64,000 nucleotides of DNA from Epilithonimonas caeni DSM 17710. GTDB taxonomy: Bacteria > Bacteroidota > Bacteroidia > Flavobacteriales > Weeksellaceae. Where the stretch lies: assembly GCF_000426465.1 (NCBI RefSeq), contig NZ_AUFK01000014.1, positions 186,001-250,000 of the forward strand. The letters run 5' to 3'. Position 1 is the stretch's first letter, and the number at the start of each line of letters is the position of its first letter. A model generated the notes under the pieces. That model saw only the letters and a list, made by a program, of their open reading frames with translations, was not told the DNA's origin and did no database searches. Shown piece after piece: positions 33,329 to 42,861 of this stretch. Both the position numbers and the translations under genes were made by a program.

Positions 33329-34399
33329 TTAATTTCTTGTAAATCTAGGACTCAGGAAACCTCTTTTGGCTTCGTCGAAATCAGAACGCGAACAAGGGAT
33401 GCAATTATCAATATCCTCATCTTCTCCAAAATACCAAAGATTGCTGAAAACCTCTCTTTTAAAAGCATATTGAGAATCATTGATCAAAACATAAAAGGTC
33501 TCGTAAGATTTTTCTTTCGGATGCGATCTCTGAATATTGATCCCTTCTACCAAATACCAGATCATCTGTGCCAAAAGCTGGTGATTGAGCTGAGAATCAG
33601 AATAGATATTGTAATTGAAGATCCCAACAGATTTCAGTCTTTCACTCAATCCTATTTCTTTCATATAAGCACAAATTTCCCTTCTGTTGAGTCCATTCAC
33701 TTGTGGGTTCATAGAAAAAGCTTCGGCAAAACTTTCAACTGCATCGCAATTGATTGTTACCAGATCTGCTTTTCGGAAATAAGGCTCGGTTTTCTCTGTA
33801 GAATTCATCATTTCTGCCAATCGGATAATATCGAACTGAACTTCTTTGATGAGTTTTACAGAATCCATTTCGTTCAGATGCTTCTGATATCCGAGATGAT
33901 GATAATTTTTTATAGAGAAATTTTTGGAACCTAGTATTTTGCTTAGGAAATTGGATTCGTGGATCTCTTCTTCTTGTTTCAACGAAACAACATTGCTGAC
34001 CTGAGTATAATTGATATCTTTCTGATGAAAATTAAGCGCAGAAAAAAGCGAAAAAGCAAAATCATTGCTCCCGCCAACAATCACCGGAATCGCTCCTTTG
34101 TAATGACAAGCGGAGAGAACTTCCTGCAAAATATAATGCGAATCCTGTGGTGTTCTTCCGGAAACCAGATCGCCCAGATCCACTATCGGAATTTCAAAGT
34201 CAAGTTGAGATAATCTGTAAAACTCTCTCCGGATCCCTGTAAAATCCTGACTTTCTGCGTCTCCGTCGGCACCTCTGTAATCTGAAACGAAAAGCAAAAC
34301 AATACTATCTTCTTTGATTTCATTAATGATCTTGTCTCCGATCTGCCATTTCTCGGTTCGGATTTTTTTTGGCGCAATGATAAAGTCTTCGAATTCCAT
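33329..34399 (-). CDS. Arginase/formimidoylglutamase-family protein with altered metal site
   Basis: The 356-residue protein has the ureohydrolase layout but lacks the usual metal ligands. The GGDHS segment reads GGSND, the DAHxD segment reads around SNVVSLKQEEE, and the DxD segment reads TINCDAVES. The first residues and spacing still match (SIVLLFVSDYRGADGDAES). This may be a catalytically inactive or altered homolog. Bacteroidota genomes often carry such arginase-like proteins annotated formimidoylglutamase. It is embedded in the exopolysaccharide operon with no obvious link. It is not likely to duplicate HutF/HutG. Confidence 0.75.
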   Translation of the reverse strand: MEFEDFIIAPKKIRTEKWQIGDKIINEIKEDSIVLLFVSDYRGADGDAESQDFTGIRREFYRLSQLDFEIPIVDLGDLVSGRTPQDSHYILQEVLSACHYKGAIPVIVGGSNDFAFSLFSALNFHQKDINYTQVSNVVSLKQEEEIHESNFLSKILGSKNFSIKNYHHLGYQKHLNEMDSVKLIKEVQFDIIRLAEMMNSTEKTEPYFRKADLVTINCDAVESFAEAFSMNPQVNGLNRREICAYMKEIGLSERLKSVGIFNYNIYSDSQLNHQLLAQMIWYLVEGINIQRSHPKEKSYETFYVLINDSQYAFKREVFSNLWYFGEDEDIDNCIPCSRSDFDEAKRGFLSPRFTRN

Positions 34400-34537
34400 A
34401 ATCTATTTTTTATCGCAAAGGCGGAATTTTTTTTATCTCAGTCGTTTCTAAGTCGCAAAAACCAACTCCCGTTTTTATTAAACTTAGCGACTTTATTTCT
34501 ATAATATTATTAAAATCTTGCGACTTCGCGTTTCAAT

Positions 34538-36106
34538 TTATTTTACAATTTTTACAATAACATCTTTTGGCGTTTCCTTAGAAAATTGAATTAATTGATT
34601 CTTAAGTCTAAGCGTATTTTCTTTCTGTACAGAATAAAAAGAAACCGTAGTTCCGCCGGACATATAATTATTCTGAATCGTAAGCGTCCCGACTTTTGAG
34701 AAGTAATCCGGCATTTTTACCCATTCATCAAAAACCAAAGCAACATCGAACATCTCATTTTTTGCAGTTTCTGCAACATAATTCTGAAGATTCTTATTAT
34801 CCAGAAACTTACCGTGGTCATTCTTTCTAAGTTTTGCCACTTCTATGCTTCCCAAACCGTAAGTATCCAAAAGATGTATGTTATTATAGTAAGTGATCGC
34901 ACCAATATCATTGGCAACAACTCTCGAGTTTCTGTAATACTGATGAAGAAAATCTGCCAACTGGATCTGCTGGTCAAAGATATTTTTGGAAGCAAGCTGC
35001 TGCTTTTCCAACATTGTTCCAAATCTCATATAAAGCGTAATCAGCAGAAGAAAAACGGTTCCGAATTTTAGAATTTTGTTGGTCACATTTTTCTGAAAAA
35101 CCTCATCAACGAAAGGTGTGATCGCAAATAAAATAACGACGACCAGATAAGATTCGTACCGAATCAGCCAACCGAAATTTGCAAATAAAAGATGGACTAC
35201 AAATCCGCAAAATACCATAAACGGAATGGCATTTTTTGAGAGTCGGAGAGTTTCGGGGTTTGGCAGTTTTTGAGTTTTTAAGTTTCTGAAAATCTGAATC
35301 AACAAAATCAAAACCAATATCAGAACTGAAATTCCACGATAGGCATTTCCGGCAACTCTTGTTAAAAATCCTATAATTCCGTCATTAGTATTTCCTTTTA
35401 GAATCAAAGAATTCGGAAGGAAAAATGAATCGTGGTCAATAGAAATCCATCCGTAAACCAAAACCGGAGTGATCGCAAAAAGTCCTAAAGCAATACTTAT
35501 AACATAATCTCTCTTAACAAAGAAAAGGTAAACGCAAATGAAGAAAATGAAAAATAGACTCTCGTATCTGAAACCTACGGCAATAATGGAAAACAAAGCG
35601 AGATTTGAGAAATTTCTCGGTGCTTTATCTTCAAGATATTTTTGGAATCCGAGTAAAACCAAAATCATCGCCAGTGTATGGAAAACGTGCTCCATCCCTG
35701 TCATAATCATCAGATGCAGAGGCATTAATAAAACGACAGATGATAATATGATGATATAGGTTGACTGAGAAAACTGTTTGAGATATCGATGAAAAACTAA
35801 TATCAAACCAATTCCTGCGATACTATTGGCAACCAACGGGATGCACTCCCAATTTCCAAAAATTTTGATTAGAATCGCCAACAAAAATGTAAAAAGTGGA
35901 GAAGATGTTGTGGAGGAAAACTCATATTGCGTAATTCCCCAGGTTTGAAATTCGGCAAAATTTTTAGCCATTGACAAGTGAATGTATGCGTCATCCAAGG
36001 GATAAATATACCTTCCCGCAAATTCCACAACGACCTGAATATTGAAAAAGATCAACGATCCAAGTATCAGAAATAATATTATAAGTGCGATGCTTTTTTT
36101 CATCAT
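34538..36106 (-). CDS. GT-C-like multi-pass membrane glycosyltransferase
   Basis: The 522-residue protein has about ten transmembrane helices and a C-terminal globular region (about 400-522). After the first helix it carries the periplasmic motif YPLDDAYIHLSMAKNFAEF, the acidic element of GT-C enzymes that use polyprenyl-phosphate sugars. The conserved first helix and SSTTSSPLFTFLLA support this reading. It ends 6 nt downstream of the EpsG gene stop. It may modify the exopolysaccharide or a surface lipid on the periplasmic side. Family-level call only. Confidence 0.75.
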   Translation of the reverse strand: MMKKSIALIILFLILGSLIFFNIQVVVEFAGRYIYPLDDAYIHLSMAKNFAEFQTWGITQYEFSSTTSSPLFTFLLAILIKIFGNWECIPLVANSIAGIGLILVFHRYLKQFSQSTYIIILSSVVLLMPLHLMIMTGMEHVFHTLAMILVLLGFQKYLEDKAPRNFSNLALFSIIAVGFRYESLFFIFFICVYLFFVKRDYVISIALGLFAITPVLVYGWISIDHDSFFLPNSLILKGNTNDGIIGFLTRVAGNAYRGISVLILVLILLIQIFRNLKTQKLPNPETLRLSKNAIPFMVFCGFVVHLLFANFGWLIRYESYLVVVILFAITPFVDEVFQKNVTNKILKFGTVFLLLITLYMRFGTMLEKQQLASKNIFDQQIQLADFLHQYYRNSRVVANDIGAITYYNNIHLLDTYGLGSIEVAKLRKNDHGKFLDNKNLQNYVAETAKNEMFDVALVFDEWVKMPDYFSKVGTLTIQNNYMSGGTTVSFYSVQKENTLRLKNQLIQFSKETPKDVIVKIVK

Positions 36107-36112
36107 TCCAAA

Positions 36113-37237
36113 TTAATTGTTCCAAAGGAAATTCCTATAGGTCTCCGGTGTAAAACGGCCTGCATTGCCCTGGTATCTTGCAAATACAAAATAATAGAAT
36201 ACCATGAATAAGACATAAAACAGATGCCAAAAACGCTTAATATTCAGGTCAAGAGAGGCCAGTATATTAGCTACCACCAAAGGTATGAAACCTATATACA
36301 CACCTACTAGCCTGGTAGAAAACACAGGGTTATCCCTAAATATGAAATACAAACAAATGCCCACTATCACAATGTTACGCATATATTCGTAATACAGGAT
36401 CTTCTTACACGCCGCCTTATCATATGCTATTAATAAAAAAGAATTCAAGACCATCGTCCCATCCATAAAACTGGACGCTTTGTCCTCGTAACCAATATAT
36501 CCGTTATAACCATTGGAAACATCTTGCAGGTTAAGACCATCAAGAAAAGAGGAGAATAAGTTATAGACATGAAATGGTGACAGTATAACACTTATTATGA
36601 TCGCATAAAAGATCCTGCCGGAATTGAGCGGAACTGTAACAAGCCAATAAGCTGGTAAAAATATAATGGCAGACTTATGAAAGCCATAGGCAACATATAG
36701 ACATAACAAAAACCACCATACCTTTCTCTCTTTTATGAATTGGTAAGAAAATATACAGACCGTCATACCCAATGCCTGTCTCATATGTCCACTATCCGCA
36801 ATGAAAAAGCCTGGAATAAAGAACAGGAGAACTGTAAAAACCGGAAAAGCAGAATTTTGGTAAAACACCCTCAGTTTCAATCCTATTGTGATCAAAGCGC
36901 TTACAAAAGTAAAGGATTGGAATGGACCTCCAAATGCAAAAACTACTTTATTTAGTAATACATACATCCATTCTATATCTATTGATGATTTACGAAAAAG
37001 CATTCTGTCAAATATCTGCGAGTAATCCACCGCCGGGAAGTATAAAGAATAGAACGACCGATATATTGGATAATCCGCACCTACATTCCCCCTAAAACCA
37101 ATTATAATTACCATCCAGGCACCTATCAGCCAAATTGCAAATGATTTTTTTTCTCCATCCTTGCCATATACCTCTAAAAAACTAAATAATATTAGCAAAA
37201 GGAATAGAATTGTAAATACAGGGTGAAGAAATATCAT
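36113..37237 (-). CDS. EpsG family exopolysaccharide polymerase-like protein
   Basis: A 374-residue integral membrane protein with about ten helices and the EpsG signature region: IIIGFRGNVGADYPIYRSFY near residue 50. Further family elements are DIEWMYVLLNKVVFAFGG and GHMRQALGMTVCIFSYQFI with its Arg-Gln pair. EpsG/Wzy-like proteins polymerise lipid-linked repeat units in the periplasm. Being between the GT-C-like gene and the OafA-like genes in an exopolysaccharide operon supports that role. Confidence 0.85.
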   Translation of the reverse strand: MIFLHPVFTILFLLLILFSFLEVYGKDGEKKSFAIWLIGAWMVIIIGFRGNVGADYPIYRSFYSLYFPAVDYSQIFDRMLFRKSSIDIEWMYVLLNKVVFAFGGPFQSFTFVSALITIGLKLRVFYQNSAFPVFTVLLFFIPGFFIADSGHMRQALGMTVCIFSYQFIKERKVWWFLLCLYVAYGFHKSAIIFLPAYWLVTVPLNSGRIFYAIIISVILSPFHVYNLFSSFLDGLNLQDVSNGYNGYIGYEDKASSFMDGTMVLNSFLLIAYDKAACKKILYYEYMRNIVIVGICLYFIFRDNPVFSTRLVGVYIGFIPLVVANILASLDLNIKRFWHLFYVLFMVFYYFVFARYQGNAGRFTPETYRNFLWNN

Positions 37238-37340
37238 GAATGTTTTTAGTTTAAAATATTTTAGTTTTTACAAAGGTAATTCTTATTTTAAGATATCCGA
37301 ATCAGATCGTGATTTCACTTCTGATTTAATTTACCCATAT

Positions 37341-38390
37341 TCATCTTTTTGATAATTTTCTTACCAGAAATAACCTGACCGGCTCTTCAAAATATCTATA
37401 GACCGTAGAAGCCATTATCAAATTAATAGCGATTAACCCAAGCAATTCCAAGGCAATACTGACATATTCCGGCAGGTTCATCTGTCCCATGTAATTCTGA
37501 ACAGGTTTGAACAAATAGAAAGCAGTAAGTTGCAACATGTAAAATGCAAAAGAAATATTTCCCATGTAAACCAGTTTTTTTGAATTGAAACCCCGGTCAA
37601 AAATAGTATTAAATGACAAAGAATATATGATTCCCGCAAAAGGTATCATACACAAGGCATCCATATGATAATCGATACCGGCAATAAAAAGTAATAGGGC
37701 AAGACTCAAAATAAAAATAACACTTGCGGCTTTTTTTGAGATTTGAAGATCAACCCTTAACAACCCAACTATAACACCCAGAAAGAACTCCGGAACAATT
37801 CTTTCCAAACCATTGTAGGTATAATTATTAAGGTCAAATCCATCTGTTCTGAACCATTTAACAATAAAAAAAACAACTATCGAACTTAGCAGGACCTTCC
37901 CGATCATCTTATTTACTTTAACTACAAAAGCTGAAACAACAAATAGAAAAAGATAGGCAAACCATTCATCCGATAAGCTCCACGAATGGGTATTCCAGCT
38001 AAGCGCATCATTGAGGTTCCATGCATGGACCATCAATAAGTTTGAAATAATGTGATCATTCCTTATGATCAAATCTTTTTGATGAAACAGGTATTTCCCA
38101 ACATATAAAAGAATACCGACCAGAATAAAGGTCAATATCTGAAGTGGGTAGATCTTTGCAAATCTTTTGAGTATAAAGTTATAATAGGTCTTACCTGTTA
38201 TCTTTGTTAAGAAAAATTGATCATAATATGCATAAGTTAAAATAAATCCGCTTAGAATAAAGAAAATGTCTACTCCTAAATATCCCTTCTTCAGTAAAAA
38301 GTTTTCTCCCCCGTCAATATAAACTCCAAAATGATATAAGAACACCCAAAGTGCAGTATAAAATCTTAAACCCGTCAAATTGTTCAGCAT
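37341..38390 (-). CDS. OafA/YrhL-type membrane acyltransferase (copy 1)
   Basis: The 349-residue acyltransferase-3 protein has ten hydrophobic helices. Family features: LTGLRFYTALWVFLYHF with the catalytic His, GVDIFFILSGFILTY with the FxxSGF motif, and LKRFAKIYPL (RxxR-type). It O-acylates a sugar across the inner membrane. The gene at 38527-39597 encodes a close paralog with the same motifs, so the two arose by tandem duplication. They presumably decorate the polymer at different sites. Confidence 0.9.
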   Translation of the reverse strand: MLNNLTGLRFYTALWVFLYHFGVYIDGGENFLLKKGYLGVDIFFILSGFILTYAYYDQFFLTKITGKTYYNFILKRFAKIYPLQILTFILVGILLYVGKYLFHQKDLIIRNDHIISNLLMVHAWNLNDALSWNTHSWSLSDEWFAYLFLFVVSAFVVKVNKMIGKVLLSSIVVFFIVKWFRTDGFDLNNYTYNGLERIVPEFFLGVIVGLLRVDLQISKKAASVIFILSLALLLFIAGIDYHMDALCMIPFAGIIYSLSFNTIFDRGFNSKKLVYMGNISFAFYMLQLTAFYLFKPVQNYMGQMNLPEYVSIALELLGLIAINLIMASTVYRYFEEPVRLFLVRKLSKR

Positions 38391-38526
38391 GTATTAATAT
38401 TTAAATTTAGTACCCTCGCCACCTGTAAAAAATGATACGTTGGAACTATGACCACTATTATCTCTTTTCCAATATAAAAATTACAATCTACAAACGTAGC
38501 AAATATAGAGCTTCCCCATTTCTATA

Positions 38527-39597
38527 TTATTTATCAGATATTTTTTTGACAATAAATTTTCTCATCGGCTCTTCATAATATTTGTAAAAGAATGATGCTA
38601 ATAACAAATTGGCACCTATTAAGGTAACCGTTTTGAAAATAGCCAAAGGATACGAAGGAAGGTCTTTCGCATCCAGCCATTTAAAAGGAATCTTGAATAC
38701 AAAAAATGAAATAAGTTGAAGTATGTAAAAAGCAAAAGAAACATTACCAAGATATATCAAAAGTCTGTTATCAAAAAAGAAATCCAAATATGTCCTATAA
38801 GACAAAGAAAAAATAATACCCGCCAAGGGAATAATACAAAAAGCATCCAGGTTAAGCCCCAGATTTCCATACATCAACAACAGAAACGAAAGAAAACTTA
38901 TGGAAAACACTACAGTGGAGATAATTTTGGATATTTTCAATTTTATTCTAAAATATCCGAGTAACATTCCGAAAATGAACTCGGGGAACAATCTCTCCAA
39001 TCCAAAATTAGTTAGTTTTTCCGGGTTATCAAGACTAAAATCCGTTGTATTACTCCATTTGAACAAGAAAAATGCGATCACTAGTATAATCAGTAGTGAA
39101 AATATTTTTTTGCTCTGTTTAAAAACAAAAGCGAACGGCACGAACAGAAACAGATAAGCAAACCATTCCGAAGATATACTCCAGGAAGGGACATTCCAGC
39201 TATGTTCCGCATTGAAACCCCATGAATGGACCATCAGCAGAATTGAAGGAATAAGTTCCGGGGACAATTTCAGATCTTGATGGAAAACATACTTGCCTAC
39301 ATATAACATTATTGCTACCATTATAAAGCTTATAATGTGCATTGGATATATTTTAGCAAATCTTTTTACCATAAAATTCCAATATTTTCTTAATGTAATT
39401 TCTCCTAGAAAAAAACTATCATAATAAACGTATGTCAGGATAAAGCCACTTAGAATGAAAAAAAAATCTACCCCGATATAACCATGTTGCAAAAAAAGAC
39501 AGTCCAACTCATTAACATAAATTATTGCATGATATAGGAATACCCACAAGGAAGCATAAAAGCGTAAACCTGTCAAATTGAGCAATATTTCTTTCAT
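38527..39597 (-). CDS. OafA/YrhL-type membrane acyltransferase (copy 2)
   Basis: Paralog of the 37341-38390 product, 356 residues, with the same motifs: LLNLTGLRFYASLWVFLYHA, GVDFFFILSGFILTYVYYDS, VKRFAKIYPMHI and SWSISSEWFAYLFLF. Loops and helix ends differ from copy 1, so the pair has diverged. The 136-nt gap between the two holds no coding signal that I can see. Probably another O-acylation step of the exopolysaccharide. Confidence 0.9.
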   Translation of the reverse strand: MKEILLNLTGLRFYASLWVFLYHAIIYVNELDCLFLQHGYIGVDFFFILSGFILTYVYYDSFFLGEITLRKYWNFMVKRFAKIYPMHIISFIMVAIMLYVGKYVFHQDLKLSPELIPSILLMVHSWGFNAEHSWNVPSWSISSEWFAYLFLFVPFAFVFKQSKKIFSLLIILVIAFFLFKWSNTTDFSLDNPEKLTNFGLERLFPEFIFGMLLGYFRIKLKISKIISTVVFSISFLSFLLLMYGNLGLNLDAFCIIPLAGIIFSLSYRTYLDFFFDNRLLIYLGNVSFAFYILQLISFFVFKIPFKWLDAKDLPSYPLAIFKTVTLIGANLLLASFFYKYYEEPMRKFIVKKISDK

Positions 39598-39613
39598 TTT
39601 TTAGATAGCCAGA

Positions 39614-39829
39614 TCATCTTTGGGAGAAAGATAACTTATTATTTGAATTTACATTAGCAAAAAGAGAGAATACCCAGATCACAAAAGTCGATAAGGGAGA
39701 GAACCTAGGTCGTATAGCTTTGTTGGTGCAAGAAGCAGGAATCTTATTATCAGAAGATCCAGGAACAGGTCTTTGCCCACACAGAAATAAGACAAAAAAC
39801 ACTATAACTACAGTGTAAAATTTCATCAT
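39614..39829 (-). CDS. Putative small membrane/secreted protein, 71 residues
   Basis: An open frame between two polysaccharide genes encodes a hydrophobic N-terminus (KFYTVVIVFFVLFLCG, a possible signal or anchor). A Pro/Ser-rich middle follows, then a second hydrophobic stretch at about 46-60. It fills most of a 262-nt gap and fits the direction of the operon. I have no family match. It could also be a chance frame in AT-rich DNA, so I give it low confidence. Confidence 0.35.
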   Translation of the reverse strand: MMKFYTVVIVFFVLFLCGQRPVPGSSDNKIPASCTNKAIRPRFSPLSTFVIWVFSLFANVNSNNKLSFSQR

Positions 39830-39859
39830 TCGTTTGTTTTTTGCAAATTTAGGTAAAAA

Positions 39860-41209
39860 TCACCAATAAAAATTACCGATCATCTGCATCCCGAAAGTCT
39901 GGAAAATACATAGGTAAAAAAGAATTTTGAATTGGTCTGAGCCAATATCCTTCAATAAAATCAAAAAATAAGGAACCAAAAACAGGCAAGCTCTCGCCGT
40001 TTCGCCAGTTCCATAAGCGCCGGTCAAAAACATTGCGGAAATGGCTGTTATGGCTGAAAAAAAGAGGATATTAATATTTCGGTTTTCAAAAACTTCGATC
40101 CCTTGTCGTTTAGAAAACAAAACCGCCAGAAATCCGAAAGACAAGAACAAAAATATCTCGCCGATATCTTCCAGCCTTGTCATCACATAAACAAATGGCT
40201 GATGAAACAGTCTGAAACCATCAGGGTTTTCGGATTGTGATGCCAATAAAAATGTTTCTAATTGATCATATCCCGTCGTTACATAAATAATTGCAAAAGC
40301 CAGAATAAAAACAACAGTACCCATCAGGCTCAGCCAAACAAAATTCCATTTTCCTTTCAATAAAAAATAGAAACTGATACATCCCAAAAATGCAAACAGG
40401 AACAATCCGGAGAAGGTCAGAAGATTGGTCAGGATCAATCCTGAAGAAATCAATAAAAATGAGATCGCATCAATTTTTTTCTGATGGAATATCCTTGCAA
40501 ATCCTAAAAGGAAGATCAAGGTCGAGGTCAGAACCAATGCATCTATCGAAACCAAAAGATAAATATTGACAGAAGGGATGACAGCAAACAAAAGCAACAT
40601 CCATTTCCTTCTTGTTCCCTCGAAGCCGAGACAGACTAAAACCTGATAAAACAAAGGAAACGACAAACATCCAATCGCAAAAAATACAATGGCCAAAGTC
40701 TCTATATTAGAAATATTCAGGATCCAAAAATGGAGAAGGGTTACAAACGGCGGATGCGTTTTGGTGTGCATCTGAAACTGCTCCAGATTCTTCGAAAAAT
40801 CTCTCAGCCAAATCTGTCCGTCGGTAATGTTGATCGCATCCGCATAATATTGTCTTCCTTTAAAATAAAATGGCCGGAGGAAAGCAATATCAAAATCTCC
40901 TTGACTCAGATTCCCTAATAAAACCAAAACAATAGCAATAAAAAAGAGAAGATACACATTCAGTTTTTCGGCATACTTAAAAGCAAAAATACCGGAAACT
41001 AAAAACAGAAAAGCAAAGACAAATCCACTCCACAAAAACTGATTGGGATAGATGACAGAAATAGGGAAAAGAATACCTGTTCCTGTGTAACCGCCATTGT
41101 TCTGATAATAAAAATTAGCACCAGCGATCGCGACCCAAATGAATATCGCAACAAAAAAGACAAGCCAAGGAAAGCTTTTAAGATTGGCCCATTGTAATTT
41201 TTCTCCCAT
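39860..41209 (-). CDS. Multi-pass membrane protein, GT-C-like
   Basis: About eleven transmembrane helices in 449 residues. Residues about 130-155 read QMHTKTHPPFVTLLHFWILN, close to the THPP element of dolichyl-phosphate-mannose-type (GT-C) glycosyltransferases. An extracytoplasmic acidic loop DFDIAFLRPFYFKGRQYYAD precedes it. It may glycosylate a membrane-linked acceptor. No signal peptide beyond the first helix. A family-level reading. Confidence 0.7.
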   Translation of the reverse strand: MGEKLQWANLKSFPWLVFFVAIFIWVAIAGANFYYQNNGGYTGTGILFPISVIYPNQFLWSGFVFAFLFLVSGIFAFKYAEKLNVYLLFFIAIVLVLLGNLSQGDFDIAFLRPFYFKGRQYYADAINITDGQIWLRDFSKNLEQFQMHTKTHPPFVTLLHFWILNISNIETLAIVFFAIGCLSFPLFYQVLVCLGFEGTRRKWMLLLFAVIPSVNIYLLVSIDALVLTSTLIFLLGFARIFHQKKIDAISFLLISSGLILTNLLTFSGLFLFAFLGCISFYFLLKGKWNFVWLSLMGTVVFILAFAIIYVTTGYDQLETFLLASQSENPDGFRLFHQPFVYVMTRLEDIGEIFLFLSFGFLAVLFSKRQGIEVFENRNINILFFSAITAISAMFLTGAYGTGETARACLFLVPYFLILLKDIGSDQFKILFYLCIFQTFGMQMIGNFYW

Positions 41210-41299
41210 TCAAAATGTGTTTTCTTATTTTAATTGTCAAAAATATTAATAAAACTTCAGAATGCTCATTAATTTTTGTGATTATCCAAGTTTTTACAA

Positions 41300-41380
41300 A
41301 AGGCTTCGACTATGCTCAGCCTGACAACTCTTACACCGGATGGTTAACGGAATGCCACACTGAGCGTAGTCGAAGTGTCT
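41300..41380. repeat. Dispersed TTCGACTA/TAGTCGAA-type repeat
   Basis: GGCTTCGACTATGCTCAGCC at 41301 and the complementary-type CACACTGAGCGTAGTCGAAG at 41356 form an inverted pair. The same family has related arms at 5493 and 6923-7024. The 288-nt gap 41210-41497 contains this and one CCTTTGCGTT-type repeat near 41482, and no gene. Confidence 0.65.
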
Positions 41381-41497
41381 GCCATCTATTCGGCTTAAAA
41401 CATAAAAAACACGATAAGTAATTGAATTTTAACGAAGTCAACCTTCCGCCTTAAAAACGCATTCTTTATAAAAACCTTCGTGCCTTTGCGTTAAAAA

Positions 41498-42586
41498 TTA
41501 CTTATTCAAAATCTCAAACACAAAAGTAGTAGAAGTCTCGAATTCCCCACCCTGAGTCGCTCCAAATAAGAACCGGGGCGTTTCCCCATCTTTATCCAGC
41601 AGGTGCATTGGGCGCTCCAATCTGCCAAAACGCTTGAGATGTTTCGGCGGAGCGGGCTCATTGATATAGCTTTTCATATCCAGATAGGCGATCTCCGGTT
41701 TTGTCCACTTAATGCCATCTTTTGTGGTGAGATGCAAACCATACTCATGATTATAGAATCCCATATCCCTTGCTATCATATGGAATTTCCCTTTTTCTTT
41801 CCATACAAAAGCATCTTCCAGCTGAGCATTATCCGGCTGGTTAGAAAAATCGATGACAGGATTCTCAGACACTTTCTCGTAAGGTCCGGTTGGGGAATCC
41901 GCTTTTGCCAGTCCGTATTTTCGGTTACCCCGGACGGAGCCTTTTTGCGTTTCATATTCCTGCGTGTTCCAGGATTTGTAGAACAGCCAATATTTTCCAT
42001 CGTTGCCTTTCACAAAAGCAGGGTTGGTGGTACAATGATCATCCCAGGCACCTTCTTTTCCCGGAAGAAGTAATGGTTTGTCTGGCCGGATCCAATCGCC
42101 ATCGAGGTTTTTCGAGGTTGCCAGACCGATTCTTTTGGTATTGGTTTTCCCATTGGAATTTCCCATAAAGAATAACAGATACTCTTCTCCCACTTTCTTG
42201 ATCAGCGGGTTATGACAAGTGGTTGCATCCCAGAATCCTTCACCTCTCGGAGAAAGCACGACCTGCTTATGCTCGAATGGATGAAACGGCGAATCCGCTT
42301 CTGCACGACATATCTCTGAACCATTGAGCCAGCCACCCATTCCTTTTTCTTTTTTCCAGCGGGAGTAGAACAGATGAACCTTCCCGTCCTCTCCCCAGAT
42401 TGGAGAGCTACACCAGATATAATAACCCTCCAAAGAAAACTGTCGCCCAATGGGTTTCAAATTGAAATAAGGCTTATCAGAAAAAACAAATCCTTTGGTA
42501 AATGACGAACCAAAAAACACAGCAGCCATTCCCAGAGCAGTGGTTTGGAGAAAATCTTTTCGGCTAAAGTCTTTGGATGTACTCAT
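41498..42586 (-). CDS. Secreted glycoside hydrolase, GH43/GH32-like beta-propeller
   Basis: The N-terminus SRKDFLQTTALGMAAVFFGS looks like a Tat-type signal with an Arg-Lys pair. The rest is a five-bladed beta-propeller pattern with repeated active-site-like segments: SPIWGEDGKVHLFYSRW, ATTCHNPLIKKVGEEYLLFF, CTTNPAFVKGNDGKYWLFYK and QLEDAFVWKEKGKFHMIARD. Acidic residues in blades 1-4 fit the GH43/GH32 catalytic scheme. It is 362 residues, secreted. It may trim a surface or environmental glycan and could belong to the polysaccharide locus, from which 288 nt separate it. Confidence 0.75.
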   Translation of the reverse strand: MSTSKDFSRKDFLQTTALGMAAVFFGSSFTKGFVFSDKPYFNLKPIGRQFSLEGYYIWCSSPIWGEDGKVHLFYSRWKKEKGMGGWLNGSEICRAEADSPFHPFEHKQVVLSPRGEGFWDATTCHNPLIKKVGEEYLLFFMGNSNGKTNTKRIGLATSKNLDGDWIRPDKPLLLPGKEGAWDDHCTTNPAFVKGNDGKYWLFYKSWNTQEYETQKGSVRGNRKYGLAKADSPTGPYEKVSENPVIDFSNQPDNAQLEDAFVWKEKGKFHMIARDMGFYNHEYGLHLTTKDGIKWTKPEIAYLDMKSYINEPAPPKHLKRFGRLERPMHLLDKDGETPRFLFGATQGGEFETSTTFVFEILNK

Positions 42587-42654
42587 TTTGTATGATTTTC
42601 AGCTAAGTTATAGGAATTGAGTTGAGGAAGTGTCCTGCGGTTTGAGGGTATTAA

Positions 42655-42762
42655 TAGCGTCGGGCTTTAGCCCGATGTCCCAAAAATCCCAATGGCTTTA
42701 GCCCAAATTTAGGCTAAAGCCCACTTTTCTATTTTCCGAATGAATGGGCTAAAGCCCATTCC
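42655..42762. repeat. Cluster of GGGCTTTAGCCC-type palindromic repeats
   Basis: Hairpins occur at 42658-42676 (GGGCTTTAGCCC), 42692-42723 (GGCTTTAGCCC with GGGCTTTAGCC partner) and 42743-42760 (GGGCTAAAGCCC). The arms are perfect or nearly so and can pair between units. These are intergenic palindromes without coding sense, located between the hydrolase gene and the gene at 42862. Confidence 0.75.
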
Positions 42763-42861
42763 TATTGATATTGTTTTCATGCAATAATTTCAACCAAAAA
42801 ATACCATCATGTATAAAATATGATTATTTTTAATCCGTTTAACAAATTAAATTCACAAACG

